A stretch of 64,000 bases of DNA from Dromaius novaehollandiae. Lineage: Eukaryota > Chordata > Aves > Casuariiformes > Dromaiidae. The stretch covers positions 72,487,601 through 72,551,600 of the forward strand of contig NC_088102.1 in the NCBI RefSeq assembly GCF_036370855.1, in the 5' to 3' direction. Of the stretch, positions 28,341 to 41,040 are shown one piece after another. Position 1 is the first letter of the stretch. Every line of letters starts with the position of its first letter. The position numbers were made by a program, and so were the translations under genes. Below the pieces are notes generated by a model. The model did no database searches. It saw nothing but the letters and a program-made list of their open reading frames with translations, and had not been told where the DNA came from.

Positions 28341-29800
28341 AACCACAAGTGTAAGTCAGAGACTTGCAGCCATGGGCTGGAGGTTTCCCTTGCTGTAAGG
28401 GAGGCCTGCAGCCAAAAAACAAGATGGAGATGTCTCAGAGGAAGGCTATGGCCTGCCTTCCTGCCTGCCACCAAGCGTTGGCCCCATCCAAGACAGCAAG
28501 GCACGCGGTTTGTGTCCGTGATTGGAGGCATCACCCACAAGGGGTACAAAGCGGGCCTGGGAAGAAAGCTGAATGCACATCTCTCAATACTAAATATCCC
28601 TCTCTGGCTTCCCAACTGCTGCACTTCCATCTCTATAATCAGCTCACAGCTTTGATACCTCCCGTGATTGTCCCACCAGTTAAACACAGAAGGTCTATGT
28701 GGTCAGTGCATATGCTGCATGAGCTTTCTATGCCACTCTTGTCTCTCTGCAAGGCCTGCTGGCATTTGTACGCAGCCCATACCGGAATGCTGAGGTCTGA
28801 CAAGCCCCTGCCACTAGTCCACTTCCCGACAGCTTCTGTTGCTGTGACCTGCTACTCTTTCAACTAGGGAAGCAAGTGGCTATGCACTGAGGTTTGCAGC
28901 CAAGGTAGGATGTGTCCTGCGAGAGCCCTGACTCAGTTGCTGGTCTGCACCTCATCCCTGCTGTCTGTACACAGTGGGAAAATCCCCACACTGGGGCACA
29001 GGAGCTGTCTGTTGTGCTGCAGCTGGGAAAAATGTCCCCACATGGCAGCTGAGCTTGCCTGGGCAGAGAGGGATTCCCACCAGCTGTGATGCAACTGTGG
29101 ACAGGTGCTGGCCACCCTCATCCCTGCCCTGGCAGAAGACTCCAGGATGTTGGATGAAGGGTCCATTCTGAGGTGGAGCAAGGTGCTGGGAATTCCCCTG
29201 CCCTTGGGTGGGTGCTGCTGCCACAACTTAGAGGAGGCCTGAGAGACCTGCAAGGCATTTCTGGGCTGAACTGCTTTGCTGGTACAGCCAGCCACGAGCA
29301 CAGGTCCCCTTGACTCCCCAGTCCACCTAGCTACCTACTGCAGATGCTGAAGCAGCCACCCTTCCAGACATTGTGCGGGAGGGAAACAAGGGGGCAGGGC
29401 TGGGGCTGTGCCTGATTCACCGGACCTGAAAAGGGCACAGACCAGAAGTGGCATCATCTCATGTTCCCACTGCAGTCAGTGGGGAGAAACAGGCCGTACG
29501 GGGAGAGGGGGGAACACAGGTGCAGGCTGGACTGAACCATCCCAGGCACTGTCTCCCTCTGCCCTCCCAGCTCTGTAGCAGCACCTGCACTAGCGGGGAG
29601 CAGGGCCTGATAGCTCAGCAGTGACATTACAACCTCAGGCCAATACCACACAGGGTAAAGAAACCCTTTGTGTCAGGAAGGCCTTGAAGTGGCCAGAGCT
29701 TTCCAGATCCTTTTGCCTTGGGGTGACAATTAAGCGCATTGGCACAAGGCCGACAGCGTGGCACGACTGAAGCTGCCCTGCGCTCTGCCTTGTGTTCACG
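28341..29800. other. Duplicated spacer block between D and E, unassigned
   Basis: Shared with 14041-15520 and 41041-42555. The first 90 bases resemble a piece of the 3'-flank block. No NACHT remnant is seen here, unlike the other two spacers. No gene recognised. Confidence 0.45.
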
Positions 29801-30765
29801 GAAGCACAGAAGCACACAACGGCAGAGATTGGAAGGGACCTCTGGAGATCATCGCGGCCAATGCCCCTGCCCATGAGGGTCATCTAAAGCCCATCGCCCA
29901 GAACCCTATCCAGACGCCTCTGCAATGCCTCCAAAGATGGAGACTCCACGACCTCCCCAGGAAACCTGTTCCCGGGCTCTGTCACACTCACAGGAAAGAA
30001 GCTTTTCCTGCTGGGCAGACGGAACTTCCTGGGTTTCAGGTTGTGCCCGTTGCCTCTTGTCCTATCGCTGGGCACCACTGAAAAGCTCTTGACACCCTCC
30101 CTGCAGATATTTATGCCCACTGATAAAGATTCCCCCACAGGCTTCCCTTCTCCACCATGAACAGGCCCAGTTCTCCCAGCCTTTCCGCGTGTGACGTGCT
30201 TCCATCCCTTAAGCATCGTAGGAGCCAAATGGGCTTTGACATTCCGAGCCCCATCCTTGCCTGCTTGGACAACATCCCTCCATTCCTCCCACATTTCCTG
30301 AGGCTGGCTCCACACCAGCCCTTCCTCAGCTTTTCGCAGTTCTCCTTAACCATGGTGTCAAACAGGTGTCACACAGCATTGGAGTGCTGTTAGAGTAGTC
30401 CTATTGATGAGGAGCTCCTAAGAAATCGAGCTCCATTTCAAGCTGACTGTGCTTCCTCTTGCTTCAGAGTACAAACAGAAATACAGAGCACACATGATAA
30501 GAGAGTTCTTGCAGGCAAGCTTGATTCTCATGCACTACTGGACCCTCCTCTCCTGCCTGAGCCCTTTCCCTAAGCACAGCAACCAGGGAGACCTTGTTGG
30601 CAAAGCTCCTCCTCCCTTCCTCCTCCTCTATGTGCCCTTTTTCACTGGAGTTCAGGTCAGCTTATCCAGGCCACCCTCCTGAGACATCAGCTCATCTCCT
30701 GAGCCTCACGACAGACCACTCTTGTGCTCGGCGGAGGCTCTCCTTCATTCCCTGCTTGCTGCTCT
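29801..30765 (-). mobile_element. CR1-like LINE pieces before gene E, minus strand
   Basis: CR1 3'-end wording (ttggaagggacctctggaga, ggaaacctgttcccgggctc) at about 29828-30200 is followed by more upstream CR1-like sequence. It matches the pieces at 15521 and 42556. Confidence 0.65.
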
Positions 30766-31769
30766 GCACTTAGGCAGATGCTGGGGAGGTTAAATGTGAT
30801 GATCACAAAGGCAAAGCCCTGACAGTGATGCCACCCACACAGAGCGATATTAAGCTGGGGGAGGTCTCCACTCCTACCCAAAATGTCCCCTTGACTAGCA
30901 GGCTCAAGGGAACCAACACCAGTCTCCCATATCCCTCAGATTTGTCTGAAGAGGCCCTCAGTCACTCTGGATTTGCTCCAGGTCTCTGTGGCAGTGGCAC
31001 TGCAAACAGATACTGATACACAGAAGCCTAGCGTTATCATACTCTGAAATGCAGCTGGCTGAGCAGAAACAGAAGCAGGTGGTGAGATGCTGGCTGTTCA
31101 GCAGGCCCAGTAGATGCCTGTGCTCTGACACAGAGCAGCACTCAGGCTGCCACAGCTGCTTCCCCTTGGGAGCTGGTGTGCAGTGGGGGAACCAACTCCT
31201 TCCTTCCCCGTCACTGCATGGGGCAAGCGTGGCTGCCATGGGGACTGTGGGGCTGAGGGGCACAGGCCTGCAGGCAGCTGGGCAGCACCTCCATCCGCCT
31301 GCAAGCTGCTGTGAGGGGTCCAGGCCCCCCTGCCAATGTGCCATGGAGCCTGGGGCTGGGCTTGACTTGGTGCCGCCCTGGAGCTTTCTAGCCCAGAGCC
31401 AGCCCCAGTGCCTGCCCCATGTGGAGGGCTGCAGTGAGGAGGGACCAGTGAGCAAGGAGCCTGCAGCAGATGCTGCCCGCAGCACAGGACAGTCCTTGTT
31501 GGGGCAGGGCTCTTGCAACGCTCCCTGGCACAATGTGACACACCCAGACCCATGTGGGATCAGGCATAGGAAGGGCCCACACACCCTGCACCCACTGCAG
31601 CACCCAGGTGGGGAGCCCTGCTCAGATCATCATCAGACTCCCCACGGGGACAGCCAGGCAGGCACCCACCCACTGGTGGGGTGCGTGTGATGGCAGAAGT
31701 GGAGCCGAGACGCATATATGGGCATGCACAGGGATGGAGAAGGTTATTGGAGGCTGGGGCTCTGTCAGA
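30766..31769. repeat. Conserved 5' flank of gene E
   Basis: Copy of the ~1.1 kb upstream block. A 213-codon frame at 31049-31690 is the longest in any copy; it is shorter or broken in the others, so it is not called as a gene. Confidence 0.55.
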
Positions 31770-31945
31770 TGGGAGATAACCCTCCTGATAACGTCTCAAA
31801 AGGTGCCTAACGCTGTTGATTGGCTGCCCTGGCAGCGGGGCCTGCGCTTCTGCCTATATATTGCCCTCCCCATAGCGGGGGCCTCTGGTGGCCTGGGAGG
31901 CAAGCAGGAGCTGGAGGCTGCAGCATTGGGCAGGAGGTGTTTGGG
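31770..31945 (+). promoter_or_regulatory. Promoter of gene E: GATA, CCAAT and TATA motifs
   Basis: AGATAA 31774-31779, TGATAA 31786-31791, ATTGG 31819-31823 and TATA box 31855-31862, in the same order and spacing as before gene C. Confidence 0.65.
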
Positions 31946-34900
31946 ATGGCCACCATCAGCCAGCTCCTTGCCAGCGCACTGGGACTGCTGCTGTGCATGC
32001 AGCTCTGCAGGGGTGAGTGCCTGTGGGCTCCCCGGGGCTGGAGCTGCCTGCCCTCATGCCGAGAGTGGGAGGCAGCCCTGGGGATGGGGAAGACACGATG
32101 GGGCTGGGGTGGCCCCCATGGGCCTGTGTGTGACCTGCTGGGCAGGCTTCCCAAGGACACCAGTGGAGACATCCCACCTGGACAGCTCTCGGGCACTCGC
32201 GGTGCCTGGGGTGTGCTGGGGACAGGGTTTTTGCAGTGGGGCCAAACACTGAGCACATGTGGCAGTATGCATGCCCCACAGTTTTCCCCTTGCGTCAGGT
32301 GCTGGACATTCAGGGGCTGGATATGGCCCTGCCTTTCTTCACAGCTCGCATCCTGCAGTGCCCCCAGGGCTTTTCCACATACACGGCCATATGCCAGGGC
32401 CCAAGAGCCAGCCCCACAGTGGGGAGTGGAGGCCATCAGGGCAGGGAACAGCTGTGGGACATAGCCCCCTGGGCCCACCTGGCAGGGCAGGCTGCACCAG
32501 GCACCCGTGGCATCATGTGGGGGCTCCACATCCTCCTTTGTGGTCCCACATGGGCACCCACAGGCACTGAGGAGCTGAGACTGGTTGACGGAGGCAGCCG
32601 CTGCGCTGGCCGGGTGGAGGTGAAGCACGAGGGCCAGTGGGGCACCGTGTGCAGCTATGACTTCATCTGGGATGTCCGCGGAGCCTCCGTGGTCTGCAGG
32701 CAGCTGGGATGTGGCACCGTGGCCAGGACTTCCCCATACACCCCATTTGGGGCAGGTGCTGGCCGGATTTGGCTGCAACCCTTCTTCTGCCGTGGCACCG
32801 AGACAGCGCTCCACCACTGCTCCCACTATGGCTGGGGCCAGCACTACTGCGGACATGACTGGGACGTGGGGGTGACATGCTCAGGTGAGGGATTAGGTGA
32901 CTGTGCTGGGGGGCAGCCCTTTGGCTGCACGCGGTTGGGAGCCATTATGGCCATGCCCAGTGCCTCCCCACCAGGGACTCCCCGGGTGTGGGAGTGGCGC
33001 TGGAGGGCAGCACTCTCATGCCCTGAGGGCACCTCTAATGCAGATGCCGTGGAGCTGAGGCTGGTGAATGGAGGTGGTCCCTGTGCCGGCAGAGTGGAGG
33101 TGAAGCTGCGGGGCCAGTGGGGGACGGTGGCAGATAACGAATGGGACATGGAAGATGCCGAGGTGGTGTGTCAGCAGCTGGGCTGTGGCTCAGCCAAAAG
33201 CGCCCATGCCTGGAGCCGCTTTGGGAAAGGGTCTGGACCAATTCATCTGGCTGTCGTTGACTGTCGCGGGGATGAGTCCGCCCTCTGGGAATGTACTATC
33301 AAGGGATGGGAGCTGTACAATGGAAGCCATAGCTGGGATGTTGGCGTGGTCTGCCAAGGTAAGAGCTGTGGTGGTCACAGCCCAGGCTGTCTCGCCCCCG
33401 GGGGCCACCTGTGCCAGCACCAAAGCTCTGGTGGCAGCCCCTCCACATGTCCCAGGGACCTCCAGGCGACCCCGGACTCTCTTCCCCGGCAGGGTTTGTG
33501 CAGCTGGTCAGTGGGGACAGTGCCTGCTCGGGTCGTGTGGAGGTCAGGCAGGGCCGAGGCTGGGCAACCCTCTGCAAGGCCCACGTGGACCTCAACGCTG
33601 CCCATGTCATCTGCAAGGAGCTGGGCTGTGGAGCCGCTCTGGCCATCACTGGGGCAGCACACTTTGGGGCAGGAGCTGGGCCCATCTGGGACGGGGGATT
33701 TGAGTGTGCAGGCAACGAATCCCTCCTGTCTGCCTGCACCCGCAGGCTGCCCCACAGCCAGGGCTGCACGCACAGCAGTGACGCCGGCATCATCTGCTCC
33801 CGTAAGAGAGCAGGGCACGGGGCAGAGGCTGCAGCGGGGGGCATGGGGAGACGGGCAGCGGGGACAGGGGTGCCCAGGGCAGGGACGGGGCAGGGAGGCT
33901 GTGGGCTGGCTTGTGGCAGCCCCCAGGGCATGGAGAGGCAGAGGGCTGCCATGCCTGTGTGCCCCCACCATTGTAGCTGCACAGGGCCATCGTCTCCAGC
34001 ACCCTTTCTCCCTCCCAGCCTACACAGGCTTCAGGCTGGTGAACGGCAGCACGGTGTGCGCAGGGCGGGTGGAGCTGGAGGCACGCGGCACCTGGGGCTC
34101 CCTCTGCGATGCCGGCTGGGACATGCCCGATGCCCAGGTGCTCTGCCACCACCTCGGCTGCGGCTTTGCTGCCTCCGTGCCTCGCAGAGGGTATTTTGGG
34201 ACAGGGAGCGGCCCGCTGTGGCAGGACACATTTCACTGCAGCGGGACCGAGTCCCACCTGGGAGAGTGCCCTGCCACGGCGCTGGGGACCCCCGCCTGCT
34301 CACTGGGCCACGCTGCCGCAGTCAATTGCTCAGGTGCGTGTGGGGCAGGTGGTGTCAGACAGGAGGGCCTGCTGTGGGGAGGGGACCCAGCACCCCAAAT
34401 GGAGGGGTGCCCCTCCTTCTCACTGCCAGCAGGAGCTGTGGGGCACACGGCCCATCTGGGGAAGCAGGGCCATGTCAGGGCAGGAGGAGGGCTGAGCCCA
34501 CACACAGGGCAGCAGGCACATGGGCAGGAGGAGGGCAGTGGGGCCGTGCTGTCCCCCGGCAAGCTGTGGGGCTCCTTGGCACCCCACGGTCCCCACAGTG
34601 CCTCAGGACATCTCCCCTCTGTGTGGGGACAGGTGGCACTGAACCCCTGCGGCTGGTGGACGGGGAGAGCCGCTGTGACGGGCGCCTGGAGGTGGCCCTG
34701 GGTGGGGCCTGGGGCCGAGTCCTGCCACAGCAGTGGGATGACAGCGGTGCCAGTGTGGTGTGCCGGCAGCTCCGGTGCGGCACGGTGCAGAAGGCCTACG
34801 CCGCCCCAGTGCTGCAGCCAGGCTCGATCCCCCTGGGGCTGAGCGGGCTCCAGTGTGCAGGCACGGAGACCCACCTGGCCCAGTGCAATGCCACGCTGCC

Positions 34901-37900
34901 CAGCGCCGTGCCATCGGGCCACACCGAGGAGGCGGTGGTTGTGTGCTCAGGTGAGTGTGCTGGGAAGGGCCCCGGGGTGTCACAGGGGCCTGAGTGGCTG
35001 CCCCATCCCGGGCTGTCTCTGGCTGCAGGGAGCCGGCGGGTGCGGCTGGCGAGCGGCCCTGGGCGCTGTGCTGGGAGAGTGGAGGTCTACGTGCAGGGGG
35101 CCTGGATCCATGTCTGCGAGGACGCCTGGGACCTCTGGGACGCTGCCGTCGTCTGCCGCCAGCTGGGCTGCGGCAAGGCCCTGGCAGTGCCCGGCTCAGC
35201 CCGCTACGGCCGGGGCTCGGGGCCAGTGTGGCTGGGTGCCGGTGGGTGCTCCGGGACCGAGGCGACACTCTGGGACTGCCCGGCCCTGGCCCCAGCCCCA
35301 GGGCAGCGTGGTTGCAAGCAGGGTGCTGGCGCAGCAGCCGTTTGCTCAGGTCAGTGGCATCCTCCACTGGGGCCAGACGTAGCAGGGCTATGGGACTGGC
35401 CGTGGTGCCAGCCCTCCCCACCGGCCTCCCTGACCAGCTCCCCACACCCTGGGCAGTCCCGGGGAGCGAGATGGTGCCTTTGCCCCACTGCCCCAGCGTG
35501 TCCGCTGCTTGGGGTGCTTCTCTTAGTGCCTCGGGGAGGTGGGCGGCGTGGTCATAAGAGTGGGGGTGTCTGCCCAGCCCTGGCTCAGCTGTGCCCCGCC
35601 CCACTCATGCTATCCCCTTGCAGAGCTCACAGTCCTGCGGCTGGCGGGTAGCAGTGGCTGCACTGGGCGCCTGGAGGTCTTCTACAATGGGACGTGGGGC
35701 AGCGTGTGCGCCAATGGCACCAGCCCCGCCACAGCCGCCGTGGTGTGCCAGCAGCTGGGCTGCGGGGCCACGGGCCGACTGGCATCTGCCCCAGCAACCA
35801 CACAGGGCTCAGGCCCTGCGTGGCTGGCCTGGGTGCAGTGCGAGCTGGGGGCCAACTCCCTCTGGCACTGCCCCTCGGCACCCTGGCAGCTGCAGCCCTG
35901 CGACTCCCCTGGGGACACCCACATCACATGTGACGGGGACCCTGGTGGCACCAGAGTGACTCCCACGCCAGCCAGGGCAACTGGATGCCCAGACGGCACA
36001 GCTTGCACAGGTAGCTTTGCCAGCGCAGTGGCCCCAGGGACCCTCCAGCTCGGGCTGGCGCAGCCCAGTGGAGGGGGAGCAGCTCTGTCAAGGAGACCCC
36101 AGCTGCCCGGGCACTGTCACCCCTCTGCTTCATGCAGCAGTTGGCCCTTTGGCCCAGGGGTGCCCTCCTTGGCCTCGCTGTCCCGCCAGCCACTCCCCTG
36201 CATCCCCCTATGCATCCACAGTGACGCAGGATGGGACAGGGTCCCCAGCCTCCCTCCAGCTCTGCCGTGTTTTGGTGTCCTCACAGGTGCTCACAGGAGC
36301 CCCACAGCAGGTGCTGGGGCCATGGCAGTGCCCACCATCCTCTGCATTGTCCTGGGCACTCTGCTCTGCCTGGCCCTGGGGGCCCTCGCTGTGCAGGCAT
36401 GGCGCGCCATGGCTCGGCACAGAGGTGGGTCGCACTGGGGTTCTCCGGGGCTGAATCTACCAGGACGAGGCGCCAGGGCAGAGCCAGTCAGGGCTGGGGG
36501 CCACTGATGGCTCCCGGGACTGCCCGGCCATGGGGCGGCCCGGCTGCACAGGCTGGGGGCAGGTGCAGTGTTGGAGGCCAGGAGGCCAGTGCCGAGCAGG
36601 GGCAGGACGCGGCGCAGCATGGGGGCCAGGCAGGGGCACCAGAGCCACTCAGCGGATGGGGCACAGCAGTGGAGCTGGGCCACAGGGTTGTCGGGGGCAC
36701 AGCTGGTGACCCCCACCATCCCATGTGCTGTGCCCATGGCCTGGGGTTATGGCTGCCCTTGCTTTCCAGGCCCTGGCAGAACTGGGGACACAATCTCTGA
36801 AGCTGTCTATGAGGAGCTCGACTATACTCTGACGCCAGAGTACCAGGAGGTGCCCAGTGGCTCAGGTGCGTACACCCTGACTCCCGTGCTCGGGCCAGCC
36901 CAGCCCGGCGCCTCTTCCCGGGGAAGGAGGTCTCTGCGCTGAGGCCCCCACGCACCCGCTGCAGCAGCTGTGCTGGGAGCCCAGCCATGTGCTGGCCACG
37001 GGGAGCTGCAGTGCAGGGCTGTATCCTGGCCCCTCACAGTCCCCGCTGTGCGGTGAGGCTGTCCTGCCCAGGGTGCTGGCCAGGCCGTGGGACTGGGCAG
37101 CCTCTCCTAACGCCCCATCCTCCAGGCTCTCCATCAGAAGGCTCAGCAGCAAAGCTGCCGTATTACACCAGTGACAGCGTGGAGGTCAGCAGCCCCGCGA
37201 CAGCAGCAGGTACGGGGCTGGAGTGCAGGGCCGTGCTGCAGCGTGCCGAGAGGTGCAGCCGTCATGCCGCAGCCAGTGCCAGCAGGGGCCTCACATGGTG
37301 CCTGTGCAGCATGGCCACGTGGCCCTTGGTTATTTTCTGGGCCGACACTCGTGGCTAGGAACGAGCCTCTGGGCTGCTGGCTCCATTCGAGAGCTGACAG
37401 CCCCATGCAGCAGGCCCAGCCCCCATGTCGGCACCCGCAGCTCCATGGCCAGTGGGGGCTGGCACAACGCGACCCCTGCCCTGGCCTTCATTTCACTGCC
37501 CCGTCTGTCGCAGACACCCCTGCCCTGCCCAGGCATGGCCCCCCGGATGGGTATGACGATGCCGCGGCCGTGCTGCACCCGGGAGAGGCCGCTTCTCCAG
37601 GGTTGAGCGACGGAGATGTCTCCGAGGTCACGGTGCTGGAAGGTAAGAGGCACCACAGCCCATACAGCAGCACTGCCATTCCCAGCGCTGTGCCATCCCG
37701 CCGGGAGAGGTGGCTCCCCCGTGCTCTATTGCGGCGGTGGGTGGTGCCTGGGCATGGCGGGGACCACTGGCCTGGACCTGGCAGCCGGGGGATGAAATGC
37801 CCCCTAGAGGCACCGGCCATGCTGTCCGCAGCGGGGAGCCGGCCCTCGCTGAGCCACCTGGAGCTGCCAGGAGCCACGACAGATGCACCAGCTTCAGCGC

Positions 37901-37956
37901 CCCGAGACATGGGCTACGACGATGTTGGTGTCAGTGGCCCCAGGACATCACTGTAA
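31946..37956 (+). CDS. SRCR gene E: seven-domain WC1/CD163-like membrane receptor
   Basis: Predicted 974 residues. Exons: signal peptide 31946-32012; SRCR1 32564-32884; SRCR2 33044-33358; SRCR3 33493-33801; SRCR4 34019-34333; SRCR5 34633-34950; SRCR6 35029-35349; SRCR7 plus stalk 35624-36010; transmembrane 36287-36424; tail 36770-36865, 37126-37209, 37514-37642 and 37832-37956. All are open, with GT-AG phase 1 joins. SRCR2 is almost identical to that of gene C (WELYNGSH) and unlike A and G. SRCR6 is the shortest among whole genes (107 codons) because its proline-rich loop is shorter. The tail has YEELDYTL, a YYTSD stretch, GYDDAAAV and GYDDVGVS. The start is MATISQ because the upstream ATG of gene C is ATT here. 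Confidence 0.85.
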
Positions 37957-38186
37957 GCATGGCGGGGCCGCGCTGTGGCAGTCCCTGAGGACACACACGG
38001 TGCCATGGGGATCTGCCCCCATGAGCCACAGGCCAACCACAGCAGGCATCGTCTGTCTCACTAACAGCCCACTTGGGCCGGCCAGGGACTATGGGCACCA
38101 TGGAGATGTGTCTCCAACATCCCTCCTGCGCAGCCCTCCAGGCGCTGCATGAGTTTGTGCTTCCACTGTGCATTTCTCTCTCTTCT

Positions 38187-38200
38187 ATTAAAAAAATAAA
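38187..38200 (+). terminator. Polyadenylation signals of gene E
   Basis: ATTAAA 38187-38192 and AATAAA 38195-38200, about 230 bases after the stop codon. Confidence 0.7.
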
Positions 38201-38202
38201 AA

Positions 38203-38704
38203 AATGTTTGCAGCCTCGGCCCCAAGGTGAGGCCTTTGGGCACATTGCTGTATCCCGGGGGTGGCTGGGGTGGACAAGGAGCATGTCCTGCTCAGAGTGA
38301 GCTCTGTTGCATGGAGCCAGTAACTCTCCTGCCGGCCTCACATGGCTCCAGTTAATCGCTGTTGCTGCTAGGGGGCTTCCGCCCGCACTGTCCTAAGCCG
38401 AGATGCCTCCCTACATGGCACCCTGGCTGCTGTGGCCCTCACCCGCCCCAGAGCAGCTCTGCACCAGGTTGACATTTGCCATTGCTGGTGGTGCACACTG
38501 CCCACGTCAGAGACTGCCAGGGAGCGAGCACTGCTCTGCGGAAAGAGCCAAGCATTGGCAGTGCTGCCCAATGCAGCACTGGTGGAGCAGCTGGCAGGCT
38601 TCCTCTCCTCGCTGGAGGTTTCCCTTGCTGTAAGGCAGGCCTGCAGCCCAAACACAAGGGCAGGACAATAGTGTGACAAGTGGAGATGTCTTGGAGGGAG
38701 GTTA
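38203..38704. repeat. 3'-flank block after gene E
   Basis: Copy of the spacer block at 6330, closest to the copy after module B2; both end at the same CR1 junction (gttatgacacatattcctgt). No gene seen. Confidence 0.6.
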
Positions 38705-40000
38705 TGACACATATTCCTGTCCCTTCAGCATCTTAGGAGCCCTTTGCTGCACTCACTCCAGGAGCTCCATGTCTCTCTCGTCTTGGGGAGTCCAGAACTG
38801 CACACAGCACTCTAGATGTGGCCTCCCCAGGGCTCAGTAGAGGCAAAGGATCACCTCCCTCCACCTGCTGACAACACTCTGCCTAATGCAGCCCAGCATA
38901 CCCTTGGCCTTCTTGGCCACAAGGGCACGGTACTGGCTCACGGTCAGCTTGTTGTCCACCAGGCCTCCCAGGTCCTTCTCTGCACAGCTGCTTTCCAGCA
39001 GGTCAGCCACCACCCTCTACTGCTGCAGCGGGTATTCCTCCCCAGGGGCAGGCCTCTGCACTTCCCTTGATTCAGCTTCATGAGGTTCCCCTCTGCCCAT
39101 CTCCCCAGACTGTCGAGCTCCCTCGGAAGGGCAGTGCATCCCTCTGGGCTATCAGCCACTCCTGGTTTTCGATCATCAGCACACTTGCTGCGGGTGCACT
39201 CTGTCCCTTCATCCACATCACTGAGGAAGAAGATGAACAATACTGGACCCAGCATAGACCCCGGCAGACACCGCTAGCTACAGGCCTCCAACGAGACTTT
39301 GTGCTGCTCATCACAACCCTCTGAGCTCTGCCAGACAGCCAGTTTTCAAGCCACCTCACTGTCTGCCCATCTAACCCACACTTCCTCAGCTTGCCTGTGA
39401 GGATGTGATGGGAGACAGTGTCCAAAGCTCAAGTCAAGGGAGACAACTTGCCCTGCTCTCCCCTCATCTACCCAGCCAGGCGTCCCATCCTAGAAGGCTC
39501 TCACGTTGGTTAAGCATGATTTCCCCCTTTGGGAATCCACACTTGCTACTCTGGATCTGGAAAAGTCAGCCTCTCTTGAGGCTTTCTCCCTGCTCTCCAG
39601 GGCCTGGGATATGCGGAGGGCGGTCTTTGCAGGAAAGAATGCAGCAAAGCAGCATTCAGGATCTCTGCCTTTCCTACATGCTTTGTCACCAGGGCACTTT
39701 GCCCAGTCAGCAGTGAGCCCACAACTTCCCTTCTCCTCCTTTGGTTATTGATGGATTTAAAGAAGCCCTGCTTGCTTCACATCCCTCAACACATTAAACT
39801 CCAAAGGGGCCGGGGTCTCGGCCTGGACCTTTTGAGCCCCATCCTTCCTACTCGGACAACATCCCTCTATTCCTCCATGTTTCCTGAGGCTGGCTCCACA
39901 CAAGCCCTGCCTCAGCTTTTGGCAGTTCTCCTTAAGCATGGTGTCAAACAGATGTCCCCTGGCATTGGAGTGCTCTAAGAGTAGTTCAGGAAACCACAAG
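38705..40000 (-). mobile_element. CR1 LINE, reverse transcriptase region, minus strand
   Basis: Same insertion as at 12173 but longer. It carries the minus-strand reverse transcriptase 3' half to about 39500 and more upstream CR1 sequence to about 39990. The two copies differ by internal deletions, showing decay after duplication. Confidence 0.8.
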
Positions 40001-40275
40001 TGTAAGCCACACACATGCAGCCACAGGCAACAAGCAAGCCAACGCTGCTGTTACTATGGCACGGCTGTTTCAACCTCATGAAGAAGGACAAGCGCCACAC
40101 ACCACTGTGCTGCTGGGAGCTGCAGGGATGGGAAAGACAATGACAAGGAGGAAGATCACCGTGGAGTGGGCAGGAGCAGTCCTTTATACACAGTTTGACT
40201 ATGTTTTCTACCTCAACTGGAAAGAAATCAGCCCCACTACAGCAGGGGGTGCAGCACACTTGATTTCCAAGCTCT
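40001..40275 (+). pseudogene. NLRP-like NACHT exon remnant, copy 2
   Basis: This is the better preserved of two copies. The plus strand encodes ARLFQPHEEGQAPHTT, then VLLGAAGMGKT (a complete P-loop, GxxGxGKT), a RKITVEWAG stretch, FDYVFYLNWKEIS and AHLISKLCHCP. This order (LF-P-EE, P-loop, DYVFY, LISK) is that of the NACHT start in NLRP3-like proteins. The cysteine of the usual INCRE motif is tryptophan here, and no Walker B or downstream domain is recognised before sequence similarity is lost. It is a gene fragment, not a working sensor. Confidence 0.7.
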
Positions 40276-41040
40276 GTCATTGCCCCTACTTGGACTCTTC
40301 CATCTGGGCTGGACCAGAAGTGCCTGGAGCCTGCACTTGCACTCACTCCCCTGGCCTTCACAGTCTGGGTGTTTTTTTCCAGGCACAGCCCACATGGACT
40401 CACGAGCCACCTGGGACCCTGCATGGCCAATGCCTTTTGCTCAGACAGCAAGCAGGCCCTGTGGTGTCCTAGCGGGATGCAAGTACGGAGTTGAACTCTC
40501 TAGACTTGTGCACCCCCGAGCTTAAGAGGAACCTGAAACGAGAGCTCAAGGCCCCTGTGACCTGCTGCCCCAACAAGAGCCGGCACAGAGCCTGGCTTGG
40601 GTCAGAGTGGTTTGGGAGGGCCCTGTGGGACTCCTCCCATGTGCTTAACCCTGGCTCCCGTTCCCTGATTCAGAGCTGGAAAGCACTGAAACACAGATAT
40701 GGTTCACCTGAGCAGACACTGAGACAGGACAACCACAGTGTCCCTCTCTCGCCTGCACAGCCCTGGGTGCACCAGGGCTGCTTGGAGGCCAGTGTGGCAA
40801 ACCCCGTGAGCTGTGAGGCTTTGGATACCTTCTGCCTCTTTTCCCCAGAAGCACCAGGGCAGTGAAAGCCATGGGCAGGGAGTGGGCATGGCAGCAGGGC
40901 TGTGGCCGTGCAGGCCCCCTGAGGTCGGATGCTGTGGGGCCGGGACAGTGTATCGCCATCGAGGTGGACCATGCCGTGTGGTCTCCGGCGGCAGTTCTTC
41001 TCTTTTTCTTGTTCGATTGAAAGACTGAACACATTGGGAT
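40276..41040. other. Spacer after NACHT remnant 2, unassigned
   Basis: Matches 13261-14040. No gene or domain recognised. Confidence 0.4.

Noticed and set aside
31049-31690. A 213-codon frame in the 5' flank of gene E
   Set aside because: The matching frames before C, F and G are broken or much shorter, and no domain is seen.
32236-34842. Plus-strand open frame of 868 codons running through SRCR1-5 of gene E
   Set aside because: It reads through introns with clear GT-AG borders and leaves the SRCR frame after SRCR2. Spliced exons give a coherent receptor instead.
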